From Burkholderia puraquae (GTDB taxonomy: Bacteria; Pseudomonadota; Gammaproteobacteria; Burkholderiales; Burkholderiaceae), in the NCBI RefSeq assembly GCF_002099195.1, contig NZ_NBYX01000001.1:287828-351827 (forward strand): a stretch of DNA of 64,000 bases. The letters are read 5' to 3'. Position 1 is the stretch's first letter; each line of letters begins with the position of its first letter. Position numbers and translations under genes: made by a program. A model generated the notes under the pieces. It ran no database searches and had not been told where the DNA came from. It saw nothing but the letters and a program-made list of their open reading frames with translations. Of this stretch, positions 32,701 to 42,864 are shown one piece after another.

Positions 32701-35394
32701 ATGACGATTTCACGCCAGGTGCTGTTCGGCAAGCTCGGGGTTCAGCTTTACCGCAGCATCGAATCGGCGACACAGTTCTGCAAGCTGCGCGGTAATCCGT
32801 ACGTGGAACTCGTCCACTGGTTGCATCAGCTCATGCAGCAACCCGATAGTGATCTGCATCGCATCGTGCGGCACGCCGGCATCGATCGCGACGCACTGGA
32901 TCGGGATTTCGCAACAGCGTTGGCCGCGCTGCCGGCCGGCGCCAGTTCGATCAGCGATTTCTCGTGGCACATCGAGACGGCGATCGAACGCGCGTGGGTG
33001 CTCGCGACGCTGAGTCATGGCGATCGCCGCGTGCGCGGCGCATGGCTCGCCGCTGCGCTTGTCTCGACGCCCGAGTTGCGGCGCGTTCTACTGTCAATCT
33101 CTCCCTCGTTCGGCAAAATTCCTGTCGACAGGCTGCGCGATGAATTGCCTGCATGGATCGACGGCTCGCCCGAAGCCGCCGATGCACCGTACGACCACAG
33201 CGACTTTTCGATGGCAACGCCGGGCGAGGCGTCCGGAGCGATTCCAGTCGTATCGAAGGGCGGTTCGCTCGACCAGTACTGCGCAGACCTGACAGCGCGC
33301 GCTCGCGCGGGCGAGATCGATCCGGTCATCGGCCGTGAACTCGAGATTCGCACGATGATCGACGTCCTGTTGCGCCGTCGGCAGAACAATCCGCTGATAA
33401 CAGGGGAGGCCGGCGTCGGCAAGACGGCCGTCGTGGAAGGACTTGCCCGCGCGATTGCATCCGGCGATGTGCCGCCGAAGCTGGCCGACGTGCGACTGCT
33501 GTCGCTCGACGTTGGTGCATTGCTCGCTGGCGCGAGCATGAAAGGGGAGTTCGAAGCGCGCCTCAAAGGGCTGCTCGAAGCCGCTGCAAAATCCCCGGCG
33601 CCGGTGATCCTCTTCATCGACGAGATTCACACGCTGATCGGTGCGGGCGGTCAAGCGGGTACGGGCGATGCCGCCAATCTGCTGAAGCCCGCGCTTGCAC
33701 GTGGCACGATCCGGACGATCGGCGCGACGACCTGGGCCGAGTACAAACGCCACATCGAGAAAGATCCGGCGCTTACGCGACGCTTCCAGGTGCTGCAGGT
33801 TGCGGAGCCGTCCGAGGCTGCCGCGGTCGATATGGTGCGCGGGCTCGTGCAAACGTTTTCGCGGCATCATGGCGTCGTGGTGCTCGACGAAGCGATCCGC
33901 GCGGCGGTGACGCTCTCGCACCGTTACATTCCGTCGCGTCAGCTGCCGGACAAGGCCATCAGCCTGCTTGACACCGCCTGTGCGCGCGTGGCGCTGTCGC
34001 AGCATGCCGCGCCGCGCGAACTGGACGATGTGCGCCAGCGTTTCGCGGCCGCCCGTGCCGAGGAAGCGTTGCTCGTGCAGGAAGCCCGCATCGGCCTGGA
34101 TACCGACAGGGCGCTGACGGCCGTGCGCGCGCGCATCGATACGTTGGCGAGCGAAGAGGCGGCGATCGAGCATCGCTGGCGCGCTCAGGCGGCTGCCGCA
34201 CAGACGCTGCTGGCCGCGCGCGAAGCCATTGAACCCCACGACGGCGAAACCCCGCCGGACGACGCGGCAGCGCTTCCGAAGCTGCGCGAACTCGAACGCG
34301 CGCTCGCGGCGCTGCAAGGCGATGCGCCGCTCGTCTTCCCCGAGGTCGACGAGGCGATCGTCGCGGCAATCGTATCCGACTGGACCGGAATCCCTGTCGG
34401 CCGCATGGTGACCGACGAGGTCGCCGCGGTGCGCACGCTCCCCGACACGCTCGCGGCACGCGTGATTGGCCAGACTGACGCGCTGCGTCAAATTGGCGAA
34501 CGTGTGCAGACCGCACGCGCAGGTCTCACGAACCCGAAGAAACCGCTCGGAGTATTCCTGCTCGCCGGGCCCTCTGGCGTCGGCAAGACGGAAACCGCGC
34601 TGGCGCTCGCCGAAGCGCTGTACGGTGGTGAACAGAACCTGATCGCGATCAACATGAGCGAGTATCAGGAGGCACACACCGTCTCGGGCCTGAAGGGTGC
34701 GCCTCCGGGTTATGTCGGCTACGGCGAGGGCGGGGTGCTGACCGAAGCGGTGCGCCGCCGCCCGTATTCGGTCGTATTGCTCGACGAGATCGAAAAGGCC
34801 CACCGCGACGTGCACGAGATGTTCTTCCAGGTATTCGACAAGGGCTACATGGAGGACGGCGACGGCCGCTATATCGATTTCCGCAATACGACGATCCTGC
34901 TCACGAGCAACGTCGGTTCCGAACTGAGCACGGGCCTCTGTGCCGATCCGTCGCTTGCGCCGGATCAGGATGGTTTGCGGGAAGCGCTGACGCCCGAACT
35001 CCTCAAGGCTTTCCCTGCGGCATTCCTCGGGCGCGTGACCGTCGTGCCCTATCGGCCACTTGCCGACGGTACGCTCGCCAGCATCGTTCGCCTGCATCTG
35101 GGGCGCGTCGTCCAGCGTATGGTCGCCAGCCACGACATTGCGCTGACGTACGGCGAGGATGTCGTCGATTACATCGTCGGCCGTTGTCTCGTGCAGGAGA
35201 CCGGCGCACGCGTGTTGATCGGATTCATCGAGCAGCATGTGCTCCCCCGCTTGTCCGCGCTGTGGCTCGATGCCTTCGCGTCGAAGCAGACCCTGTCGCG
35301 CATTGCGATAGGCGTGGTCGACCCGTCCGGCGCGCCGACTCAGGCTCTCACGTTCGAGCCAACCGCCCTTCATTCAGACGAGCCGGTTCGCTGA
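32701..35394 (+). CDS. tssH: T6SS sheath-recycling ATPase TssH (ClpV)
   Basis: An 897-residue AAA+ Hsp100 protein. The N-domain (about 1-150) is followed by D1 with Walker [10 protein letters not shown] (about 235-243) and D2 with Walker [10 protein letters not shown] (about 623-631). [14 protein letters not shown] and [30 protein letters not shown] are the Walker B regions. ClpV disassembles the contracted TssBC sheath. First gene of the plus-strand unit; AAGAAGG precedes ATG 32701. A gap of 38 bp leads to tssB. Confidence 0.96.
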   Translation: MTISRQVLFGKLGVQLYRSIESATQFCKLRGNPYVELVHWLHQLMQQPDSDLHRIVRHAGIDRDALDRDFATALAALPAGASSISDFSWHIETAIERAWVLATLSHGDRRVRGAWLAAALVSTPELRRVLLSISPSFGKIPVDRLRDELPAWIDGSPEAADAPYDHSDFSMATPGEASGAIPVVSKGGSLDQYCADLTARARAGEIDPVIGRELEIRTMIDVLLRRRQNNPLITGEAGVGKTAVVEGLARAIASGDVPPKLADVRLLSLDVGALLAGASMKGEFEARLKGLLEAAAKSPAPVILFIDEIHTLIGAGGQAGTGDAANLLKPALARGTIRTIGATTWAEYKRHIEKDPALTRRFQVLQVAEPSEAAAVDMVRGLVQTFSRHHGVVVLDEAIRAAVTLSHRYIPSRQLPDKAISLLDTACARVALSQHAAPRELDDVRQRFAAARAEEALLVQEARIGLDTDRALTAVRARIDTLASEEAAIEHRWRAQAAAAQTLLAAREAIEPHDGETPPDDAAALPKLRELERALAALQGDAPLVFPEVDEAIVAAIVSDWTGIPVGRMVTDEVAAVRTLPDTLAARVIGQTDALRQIGERVQTARAGLTNPKKPLGVFLLAGPSGVGKTETALALAEALYGGEQNLIAINMSEYQEAHTVSGLKGAPPGYVGYGEGGVLTEAVRRRPYSVVLLDEIEKAHRDVHEMFFQVFDKGYMEDGDGRYIDFRNTTILLTSNVGSELSTGLCADPSLAPDQDGLREALTPELLKAFPAAFLGRVTVVPYRPLADGTLASIVRLHLGRVVQRMVASHDIALTYGEDVVDYIVGRCLVQETGARVLIGFIEQHVLPRLSALWLDAFASKQTLSRIAIGVVDPSGAPTQALTFEPTALHSDEPVR

Positions 35395-35432
35395 GCTCGC
35401 CGTCCAACCACCACCGTTCAGGAGCTTCATTC

Positions 35433-35975
35433 ATGGCCGCTTCCAGCAGTTCGCAGAAATTCATTGCGCGCAACCGTGCGCCGCGTGTGCAGATCGAGTA
35501 CGACGTCGAGGTCTACGGCTCGGAGAAGAAGGTCGAGCTGCCGTTCGTGATGGGTGTGCTCGCCGATCTGTCGGGCAAGCATCCGGTCGAACCGCTGCCG
35601 ACGGTATCGGATCGGCATTTTCTCGAAATCGACATCGACAATTTCGATGAGCGCATGAAGGCGATCCGGCCGCGCGTCGCGTTCGCGGTGCCGAACACGC
35701 TGACGGGCGACGGCCAGATGATGGTCGACATGACCTTCGAGAGCATGGAGGATTTTTCGCCTGCCGCGATCGCACGCAAGGTCGAGCCGCTGCGCCAACT
35801 GCTTCAAGCGCGTACGCAACTCGCCAATCTGCAAACCTACATGGACGGCAAGTCGGGGGCGGAGGCGCTTGTTACGCAGTTGCTGCAAGACCCGGCGCTG
35901 CTTAAATCGCTGGCCGCCGCGCCGAAGCCCGAGCGGCAAGCGGACGAAACTGTCGAGCAAGACGGCAACAACTGA
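35433..35975 (+). CDS. tssB: T6SS sheath small subunit TssB
   Basis: A 180-residue VipA/TssB protein. Signature: KFIARNRAPRVQIEYDVE, KKVELPFVMGVLADLSG, RHFLEIDIDNFDERMKAIRPR. It pairs with TssC to build the contractile sheath. CAGGAG precedes ATG 35433; tssC begins 26 bp after the stop. Confidence 0.97.
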   Translation: MAASSSSQKFIARNRAPRVQIEYDVEVYGSEKKVELPFVMGVLADLSGKHPVEPLPTVSDRHFLEIDIDNFDERMKAIRPRVAFAVPNTLTGDGQMMVDMTFESMEDFSPAAIARKVEPLRQLLQARTQLANLQTYMDGKSGAEALVTQLLQDPALLKSLAAAPKPERQADETVEQDGNN

Positions 35976-36001
35976 CAACGAACCGACAAAGGATGACCAT
36001 C

Positions 36002-37495
36002 ATGGCGAAACAGGAAGCACGGTCCGCAGTTGCGCAGACAGCCACCGAGTCCGATTTCACTCAGTTGCTGGAGCGCGAGTTCCGCCCGAAGACCGACGAC
36101 GCGCGCGAGGCCGTCGAACTGGCCGTTCAGACGCTCGCCGAGCAGGCGCTGGTTCAGACGGCGACGATCAGCGACGATGCGTACAAGAGCATTGCGGCGA
36201 TCATCGCGCAGATCGATCACAAGCTCTCCGAGCAGATCAACCTGATCCTGCATCACGCGGATTACCAGGCGCTCGAATCCGCCTGGCGCGGCCTGAATCA
36301 CCTCGTGGCGAACACCGAAACCGACGAGCACCTGAAGATCCGCTTCATGGATGTCTCGAAGGCCGAGCTGCATCGCACGATGCGCCGCTACAAGGGCCTG
36401 GCCTGGGATCAGAGCCCGCTCTTCAAGCAGATATACGAACAGGAGTACGGCCAGCTCGGCGGCGAGCCGTACGGGTGTCTCGTTGCTGACTACTACTTCG
36501 ACCATACGCCGCCGGACGTCGATCTGCTCGGCTCGATCGCGAAGGTCTCGGCTGCCGCGCACACGCCGTTCATCACCGGCGCCGCACCGTCGGTTCTGCA
36601 GATGGAGTCGTGGCAGGAACTGGCGAATCCGCGCGACCTGACGAAAATTTTCACGCAGAACCTCGAATACACCGCGTGGAACTCGATGCGCAACACCGAA
36701 GATGCGCGCTATGTGGGGCTTGCGATGCCGCGATTCCTCGCGCGCTTGCCGTATGGCGCGAAGACCAACCCGGTCGACGAATTCGATTTCGAGGAAGACA
36801 CGAATGGTTCGGATCACGGTCGCTACGGCTGGGCAAACGCCGCATACGCGATGGGCGTGAACATCAACCGCTCGTTCAAGCAGTACGGCTGGTGCTCGCT
36901 GATTCGCGGCGTCGAATCGGGCGGCACGGTCGAGAACCTGCCGACCCACACGTTCCCGACCGACGACGGCGGCGTCGACATGAAGTGCCCGACCGAAATC
37001 GCGATCTCGGACCGACGCGAGGCCGAGCTGTCGAAGAATGGCTTCATTCCACTCGTGCACCGCAAGAACACCGATCACGCGACCTTCATCGGCGCCCAAT
37101 CGCTGCAGAAGCCGGCCGAGTATCACGATGCGGACGCGACGGCCAACGCGAACCTTTCCGCACGCCTGCCGTACCTGTTCGCGTGCTCGCGTTTCGCGCA
37201 CTACCTGAAGTGCATCGTGCGCGACAAGATCGGCGCGTTCAAGGAGCGCGAGGACATGCAGCGCTGGCTGAACGAATGGATCATGCATTACGTCGACGCC
37301 GATCCGACCAACTCGTCGCAGGAGACGAAGGCGCGCCGGCCGCTCGCGGCCGCTGAAGTGGTGGTCGAGGAGGTCGAGGGCAACCCCGGCTACTACAACT
37401 CGAAATTCTTCCTGCGCCCGCACTTCCAGCTCGAAGGGCTGACCGTCTCGCTGCGGCTCGTAACGAAGCTGCCGTCGATCAAGGAAGCGGCTTAA
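36002..37495 (+). CDS. tssC: T6SS sheath large subunit TssC
   Basis: A 497-residue VipB/TssC protein with the conserved blocks LIAQIDHKLSEQINLILHHADYQALESAWRGL, LVADYYFDHTPPDVDLL and the C-terminal EVEGNPGYYNSKFFLRPHFQLEGLTVSLRLV. It forms the sheath with TssB. ATG 36002 is favoured over ATG 35993 because AAAGGAT lies at the right distance; the difference is three residues. Confidence 0.97.
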   Translation: MAKQEARSAVAQTATESDFTQLLEREFRPKTDDAREAVELAVQTLAEQALVQTATISDDAYKSIAAIIAQIDHKLSEQINLILHHADYQALESAWRGLNHLVANTETDEHLKIRFMDVSKAELHRTMRRYKGLAWDQSPLFKQIYEQEYGQLGGEPYGCLVADYYFDHTPPDVDLLGSIAKVSAAAHTPFITGAAPSVLQMESWQELANPRDLTKIFTQNLEYTAWNSMRNTEDARYVGLAMPRFLARLPYGAKTNPVDEFDFEEDTNGSDHGRYGWANAAYAMGVNINRSFKQYGWCSLIRGVESGGTVENLPTHTFPTDDGGVDMKCPTEIAISDRREAELSKNGFIPLVHRKNTDHATFIGAQSLQKPAEYHDADATANANLSARLPYLFACSRFAHYLKCIVRDKIGAFKEREDMQRWLNEWIMHYVDADPTNSSQETKARRPLAAAEVVVEEVEGNPGYYNSKFFLRPHFQLEGLTVSLRLVTKLPSIKEAA

Positions 37496-37588
37496 CCATC
37501 CGGAAGGCGCAGCAGGGCCGGACATCGAATGGCTTCGGTAGACGATGATCGGCCGGTTTACAACCACTTAATAAAAGGAGTACTACGC

Positions 37589-38074
37589 ATGGCACAAGAC
37601 ATTTTCCTGAAGATCGACGGCATCAACGGTGAATCGCTCGACGACAAGCACAAGGACGAAATCGAAGTTCTGACCTGGGAGTGGGATATCCAGCAGGAAT
37701 CGACGATGCACGCCGGTAGCGGCGGCGGTGCCGGCAAGGCAACGGTCAAGGATCTGACGTTCGAACATAACATCGACCGCGCCAGCCCGAACCTGATGAA
37801 GTACGCGCTCACGGGCAAGCACATCGACCAGGCAACGCTGGTGATGCGCAAGGCCGGCGGCAACCCGCTTGAGTATCTGAAGCTCACGATGAGCGACGTG
37901 ATCGTCACGCGCGTGAAACCGTCGGGCAGCAAGAACGACGCGGAAAAGAGCCGTGAGTCGGTGTCGCTGTCGTTCGCGAAGGTCAAGCAGGAGTACGTCG
38001 TGCAGAACGCGCAGGGCGGCAGCGGTGGTGCCGTGACCGCGAGCTTCGACATCAAGGGCAACAAGGAAGCGTAA
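37589..38074 (+). CDS. hcp: T6SS tube protein Hcp (TssD)
   Basis: A 161-residue Hcp. Typical features: AQDIFLKIDGINGES start, EVLTWEWDIQQ, FEHNIDRASPNLMKYALTGKHI and GGSGGAVTASFDIKGN end. It forms the hexameric rings of the inner tube and can carry small effectors. AAAAGGAG eight bases before ATG 37589 is a strong ribosome binding site, consistent with high expression. The 93 bp separating it from tssC suggest additional control. Confidence 0.96.
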   Translation: MAQDIFLKIDGINGESLDDKHKDEIEVLTWEWDIQQESTMHAGSGGGAGKATVKDLTFEHNIDRASPNLMKYALTGKHIDQATLVMRKAGGNPLEYLKLTMSDVIVTRVKPSGSKNDAEKSRESVSLSFAKVKQEYVVQNAQGGSGGAVTASFDIKGNKEA

Positions 38075-38160
38075 TCGCGTGGATGCCTCACAACCGGCGC
38101 GGGCACATCGCCTTCGCCGGTTGCCGGGCGCCCGTACTGTCAACGAGGGGTCATCGCTGC

Positions 38161-38667
38161 ATGCGTTTGATACTGACCGTCGCCACATTCACCTGCGCGC
38201 TCGCGCTTTGCGCTTGTGCAAGCAGTGGCGAGCCGAAGCCGAAGGAGCCGATCCGGCTCAACATGCGAGTGAACGCGCTGCCCGACGTCAATCCCGACGA
38301 CCGGGGAAGGGCTGCGCCGATCGTCGTGCGCATTTACGAACTGAAGAACGACGGCGCCTTCGAGACGGCCGACTTTTTCACGCTGCAGACCCAGGACAAA
38401 ACGGTGCTGGCCGACGACGTTGCGAAGCGCGACGAGTTGCAGTTGCGCCCTGGCGAGCACCGGACGTTCACACGCCGGCCCGATCCGGCCACGAAGGCCA
38501 TCGGGGTGATCGCGGCTTATCGTGACTTGCCGAATGCGGTGTGGCGCGCGGTCTATGCGATGCCCGCTGCGCCGGACAAGGCGTGGTATCGCCTGTTCAC
38601 GCCGAAGCTGAAACTGACCATCGATCTTGAAGCCACGGCGGTCAAGATCACGGAAGCGAAGAAATGA
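38161..38667 (+). CDS. tssJ: T6SS outer-membrane lipoprotein TssJ
   Basis: A 168-residue lipoprotein. The signal peptide ends with LALCAC, giving lipidated Cys19 or Cys21. The mature part has the TssJ transthyretin-like beta-sandwich pattern (IRLNMRVNALPDVNPD, APIVVRIYELKNDGAFETADFFTL, LRPGEHRTFTR). It anchors the TssLM complex to the outer membrane. The start at 38161 places the signal sequence at the N-terminus. tssK follows at 31 bp. Confidence 0.93.
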   Translation: MRLILTVATFTCALALCACASSGEPKPKEPIRLNMRVNALPDVNPDDRGRAAPIVVRIYELKNDGAFETADFFTLQTQDKTVLADDVAKRDELQLRPGEHRTFTRRPDPATKAIGVIAAYRDLPNAVWRAVYAMPAAPDKAWYRLFTPKLKLTIDLEATAVKITEAKK

Positions 38668-38698
38668 AACACGTCGCGCAACAAAACGGACGGCACGC

Positions 38699-40045
38699 AT
38701 GAGCTGGTATGCCAAGGTCGCCTGGCAGGAAGGGCTGTTCTTCCGCCCGCAGCTGTTCCAGCAGCAGGACCGCTATTTCGAGAAATACGCGCATCAGCGT
38801 ACGGCGCCGCTGTCGCCGTTCTTTTTCGGCTTCACGCACTACGCGCTCGACCATGAAGCGCTGGCGCTCGGCAAGGTGGTCGTCAAGTCGGCGGCTGGGG
38901 TGTTCGCCGACGGCACGCCATTCGATGCGCCGGGCAACACGCCGTTGCCGCCGCCGCTGACGATTCGGCAAGAGCATCTCGATCAGGTCATCTATCTCGC
39001 CGTGCCGGTCCGGTTGCCGAATTGCGAGGAGACCACCTTCGACAATACACCCGATTCGCTCGCACGCTATCAGGTGTTCGACGCGGAGCTGCGTGACACG
39101 AACTCGATCGGTCTTGCGCCCGAATCGGTGCAACTGTCGAATCTGCGAGTACGCCTGCTGCCGGAAAAGGAGCTTGGCGATGCCTGGATCGGTCTCGCAC
39201 TCACGTGCGTGAAGACGATCCGCGCGGACGGCAGCATCGCGCTCGACGACACGCTTGTGCCGCCGGTATCCGGTTACGGCGCGAGCGACCTGCTCACGAG
39301 TTGGGTCACAAAGATTCACGATCTCGCGCGCTTGCGCGCGAATGCGCTGGCGCAGCGCCTTGCCGGAACCGATGACACCACCGCGAGCGCGGCGACTGTT
39401 ACCGATTACCTGCTGTTGCAGATCCTCAACCGCTACGAGCCGCTGCTTCAGCATCTGCTGCGCGTGCCGGCAACGTCGCCAGCGGACGTGTACGCGCTGT
39501 TGATCGGCATGGCTGGCGAGTTGTCGACGCATCTGCGCACCGATACGCGCCGTCCGATCGAGACGCATCCGCCTTATCAGCATACGACGCCGCACGTGTG
39601 CCTGAAGCCGGTTGTCGACGACGCGCACCGGTTACTGAACGCCGTGCTGGTCCGCAGCGCACAGAGCATCGCGCTCGAGGATCGCGGTCACGGCATGCGT
39701 AACGCGGTGGTCGATCCGGTCGATATGCAAGGGTTCACCGCGCTGGTGCTGGCCGTGAATGCAGCAATGCCTGCCGATGCGCTGAAGCAGCAGTTTCTCG
39801 CGCAGGCGAAGGCTGGGCCGTCGGACAAGCTGCCGAGCCTCGTGCGCAGTCACTTGCCGGGCATCGTGCTGCAAGCGCTGCCCGTGCCGCCGCGGCAGAT
39901 TCCATTCAACGCGGGCTACATCTATTACGAATTGACCCAGGGCGGGCCGCTTTGGGAGGAAGTCGTGCGGCATGGCGGCCTCGCATTGCACGTTGCAGGT
40001 GAGTTCCCGTCGATCAGGCTGGAATTGTGGGGCGTGAGAGGGTAA
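38699..40045 (+). CDS. tssK: T6SS baseplate protein TssK
   Basis: A 448-residue TssK (VasE/ImpJ). It begins KVAWQEGLFFRPQLFQQQDRYFEKYAHQR, the family hallmark, and has the DLARLRANALAQRL helix and C-terminal PRQIPFNAGYIYYELTQGGPLWEEV segment. TssK connects the baseplate to the membrane complex through TssL. In many clusters tssL follows directly; here the vgrG cargo module is inserted between them. Confidence 0.95.
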   Translation: MSWYAKVAWQEGLFFRPQLFQQQDRYFEKYAHQRTAPLSPFFFGFTHYALDHEALALGKVVVKSAAGVFADGTPFDAPGNTPLPPPLTIRQEHLDQVIYLAVPVRLPNCEETTFDNTPDSLARYQVFDAELRDTNSIGLAPESVQLSNLRVRLLPEKELGDAWIGLALTCVKTIRADGSIALDDTLVPPVSGYGASDLLTSWVTKIHDLARLRANALAQRLAGTDDTTASAATVTDYLLLQILNRYEPLLQHLLRVPATSPADVYALLIGMAGELSTHLRTDTRRPIETHPPYQHTTPHVCLKPVVDDAHRLLNAVLVRSAQSIALEDRGHGMRNAVVDPVDMQGFTALVLAVNAAMPADALKQQFLAQAKAGPSDKLPSLVRSHLPGIVLQALPVPPRQIPFNAGYIYYELTQGGPLWEEVVRHGGLALHVAGEFPSIRLELWGVRG

Positions 40046-40205
40046 TCGATAGAGACAGTAACCGTGTCCGTGGAGACGACGGAGATCCAGACCGAACGCG
40101 AGGCATCTGCAATCGGGTGCAGGAGTCGGGAACAGGTAGTGGCGCGCAATGGATTTTCATGGCGCTGTTATGGCATCAATCAGTATCGCTTGAGAAGGGG
40201 AGTCC

Positions 40206-42857
40206 ATGTACGTACCAACGCAGTCCCGTGTCTTGACGATCTCGGGCGCCGCGCTTCCTGGCCTGGCAGGTCATCAGTCCATCCTTCTGCCGATAAGGCT
40301 GCATGGTGAAGAAGCACTTGGCAAGCTATATGAATTTACGCTCGAGCTGAAAACATTGAGCTTGCCGACGCTGCCGGTCTATGAGGCGCGTGACCGTATC
40401 AAGCCGGACGAGCTGGTTGGAACCGAAGTGATCATCGCGATTGAATTTGATGGAAAGGGGACTTTCATCCCCGGCGTGCCAGGCGGTGCAGGGTTGGGGA
40501 ACGAGGGCGCTGGCAAGCGCGAGATTGTCGGCTTGATTACCGAATTGACGTTTACCGGGGAGGACGATCGGTGCGCGTATTACGAGATGAGTGTGCGGCC
40601 GTGGTTGTGGCTCACGACGCTCAACCGTGAGAACCGCATCTTTCACGACAAGAACGTGGTCGAGATCACGGAAGCGGTTCTCGGCTCGAGCCACTATCCG
40701 TTCAAATATGAATTGCGGCTTGGTGCGATTGGCTTGAAAGGCATCTACCCTGCACGCGACTACGTGCGGCAGGTGTGGGAGTCGGATTTCGACTTCCTGA
40801 CCCGGTTGTGGTGTGAATGGGGCATCTATTACTTCATGGATGGTTCGACGTTGGTGTTGTGCGACTCGCCTGGATCGCATAAGCCGCACGGGAACATGTA
40901 TGACGCGATTCTCTATCATGCACGCGCTGGTACACGAGTCGACGAGGAGCACGTCCATCGTTTGAGCGTGTCGCGCGTGCTCACGGCCGGAGCGGTTAGT
41001 CTGGTCGATTACGATCCGACGCAGTCTCGGACAATACTATCGACGGCAGTCGATCGGCACAGTGATGTTTCATTCAGTAATGCAGAACACTATGGCTGGG
41101 GCGACTACTCGCAGCCGCTAGCAGGAACGATGGGCCTGTCCGGGACACCGAACGATAACGGTCTGGAGGCGCAGTATCTGGCAGGTGTGCGTGTGGATGC
41201 CGAGCGTTGCGGGAGCTTGCGTGCGAAGGGGCGCGGCAATCTGCGCGGAATCGCGACGGGGCACACGCTTCGCCTCGAAGGACATCCACATACGCGTACC
41301 AATGCCGAATATCTGGTGGTCGCGGCGGCAATCGATATTCGTAACAACGACGAGACCACGGGCGGAGAACCCTACCACTGTGCAACGGGGTTCGTGCTTC
41401 AGCCAGCCCACGCATTCTTCCGGAGCGGCCTGAAGCGAAAGCCACCTTGCGGGCCGGAAACTGCTGTGGTGGTTGGCCCCGAGAACCAGCCGATATGGGT
41501 CGATGGCTACGCGCGCGTGAAAATCCAGTTCGTGTGGGATCGGCTGGGCTCGCACGACGAAAAATCGAGTTGCTGGGTACGAGTGTCGTCGCCATGGCAG
41601 GGCAGTGGCTTCGGATTCGTGGCGCTTCCTCGCATCGGTCAGGAAGTGACGGTGAACTATCACGAAGGCGATGTCGACAAGCCGTATGTATCGGATCGTC
41701 AGGTCAATCAGTTCAACCAGCCCCCTTGGGTGTTGCCGAAGAATCAGGCGTTGATGGGCTGGCGCAGCATGAGCTTGACCGGCAGCCAGGCTAACCACGT
41801 GGTGGCTGACGACACACCGGGAAAACTCCAGGTTCAGGTGGCGAGCGATCACGCGCAGTCGAGATTGGTGCTCGGGTACAACACCCGCATCGACGGGCAG
41901 ACAGGGCGACAGCAAGAGCGTGGCGTCGGATTCGAAGTGGCGACGGAAGCACACGGCGTGGTGCGGGCGAACCGGGGGATGCTCGTGACGACCGAGGCGC
42001 GGGAAGGGGCAAGCGCGCCGGCGAAAGATATGGGCGAGACGGTGGCTCGCTTGAGCCAGGCGAGCGAACTGCATGAGCAATTGGCGCACCTGGCGCGGCG
42101 GCATAACGCTCAGGACGCAGGGGTCAGCCAGCATGATGCGACGCAGGCCATCAAGATGCAGACCGAAGCGATAAAAGGCGGTGTTGTCGACCCGAGTGAG
42201 GCACCGTTTCCGGAAATGAGTCGCCCCGACATCGTGCTGGCGAGTGCGTCAGGTATTGGCGTGAGCGCCGCCCAAGGTGTGCATATTGCAAGCCAGGCAG
42301 ACCATGCGGTGACGGCAGGCCGGGACGTGAGCGTGTCGTCTGGAAGGTCTTTGATTGGCTCGATCAAGGGAGCGATTTCGTTGTTCGCTGCGAAGCTTGG
42401 TATCCGACTGGTTGCGGCGCAGGGAAAGGTCGAGATTCAGGCGCAAGACGACGTGATGGCGCTCGCCGCGCTCAAGGACCTGACGGTCACCAGCCTGGAC
42501 GGGAAGATCGTGCTCAACGCGTCCAAGGAGATTTGGCTGGGAGTGGGTGGCTCGTTCATTCGCATTACCGCAGACGGTATCGTCAACGGAACCACCGGAC
42601 AGATTCAGGAGAAGTGTGCGAAGTGGAGCAAAGCGGGCGCAGATTCGATGCGTATTCCGTTTTCAGATAGCTTCGGGAAGATTTACGAAGGATTTTTCAA
42701 GCTGCATTGGGAGGGTTCCGATGAGATTGCACGCTATCAGCCGTATCGCATCACGCGTGCCGATGGCAGTCGGTTCGAGGGCGTGACCAATGCCGAAGGC
42801 GAAACTGCGCTGCATCTGGCGGAATACAGCGAAACCTTGAAAATCGAAATTCTGTGA
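40206..42857 (+). CDS. vgrG: T6SS spike protein VgrG with C-terminal extension
   Basis: An 883-residue VgrG (TssI). The gp27/gp5-like part covers about residues 1-560 (LYEFTLELKTLSLPTLPVYEARD; VDGYARVKIQFVWDRLG with the gp5 OB domain; GFGFVALPRIGQEVTVNYHEGD). A DUF2345-type beta-helix region follows (about 650-800). The last 60 residues (FFKLHWEGSDEIARY...TNAEGETALHLAEYSETLKI) look like a small transthyretin/Ig-like adaptor domain for docking cargo. Strong AAGGGGAG ribosome binding site. Followed after 7 bp by the metallopeptidase effector. GC content is lower than in the structural tss genes. Confidence 0.95.
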   Translation: MYVPTQSRVLTISGAALPGLAGHQSILLPIRLHGEEALGKLYEFTLELKTLSLPTLPVYEARDRIKPDELVGTEVIIAIEFDGKGTFIPGVPGGAGLGNEGAGKREIVGLITELTFTGEDDRCAYYEMSVRPWLWLTTLNRENRIFHDKNVVEITEAVLGSSHYPFKYELRLGAIGLKGIYPARDYVRQVWESDFDFLTRLWCEWGIYYFMDGSTLVLCDSPGSHKPHGNMYDAILYHARAGTRVDEEHVHRLSVSRVLTAGAVSLVDYDPTQSRTILSTAVDRHSDVSFSNAEHYGWGDYSQPLAGTMGLSGTPNDNGLEAQYLAGVRVDAERCGSLRAKGRGNLRGIATGHTLRLEGHPHTRTNAEYLVVAAAIDIRNNDETTGGEPYHCATGFVLQPAHAFFRSGLKRKPPCGPETAVVVGPENQPIWVDGYARVKIQFVWDRLGSHDEKSSCWVRVSSPWQGSGFGFVALPRIGQEVTVNYHEGDVDKPYVSDRQVNQFNQPPWVLPKNQALMGWRSMSLTGSQANHVVADDTPGKLQVQVASDHAQSRLVLGYNTRIDGQTGRQQERGVGFEVATEAHGVVRANRGMLVTTEAREGASAPAKDMGETVARLSQASELHEQLAHLARRHNAQDAGVSQHDATQAIKMQTEAIKGGVVDPSEAPFPEMSRPDIVLASASGIGVSAAQGVHIASQADHAVTAGRDVSVSSGRSLIGSIKGAISLFAAKLGIRLVAAQGKVEIQAQDDVMALAALKDLTVTSLDGKIVLNASKEIWLGVGGSFIRITADGIVNGTTGQIQEKCAKWSKAGADSMRIPFSDSFGKIYEGFFKLHWEGSDEIARYQPYRITRADGSRFEGVTNAEGETALHLAEYSETLKIEIL

Positions 42858-42864
42858 CTCAGCC

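Noticed and set aside
40064-40309. An 81-codon plus-strand frame between tssK and vgrG
   Set aside because: It overlaps the vgrG start by about 100 bp in another frame, has no T6SS resemblance, and vgrG has its own strong ribosome binding site.
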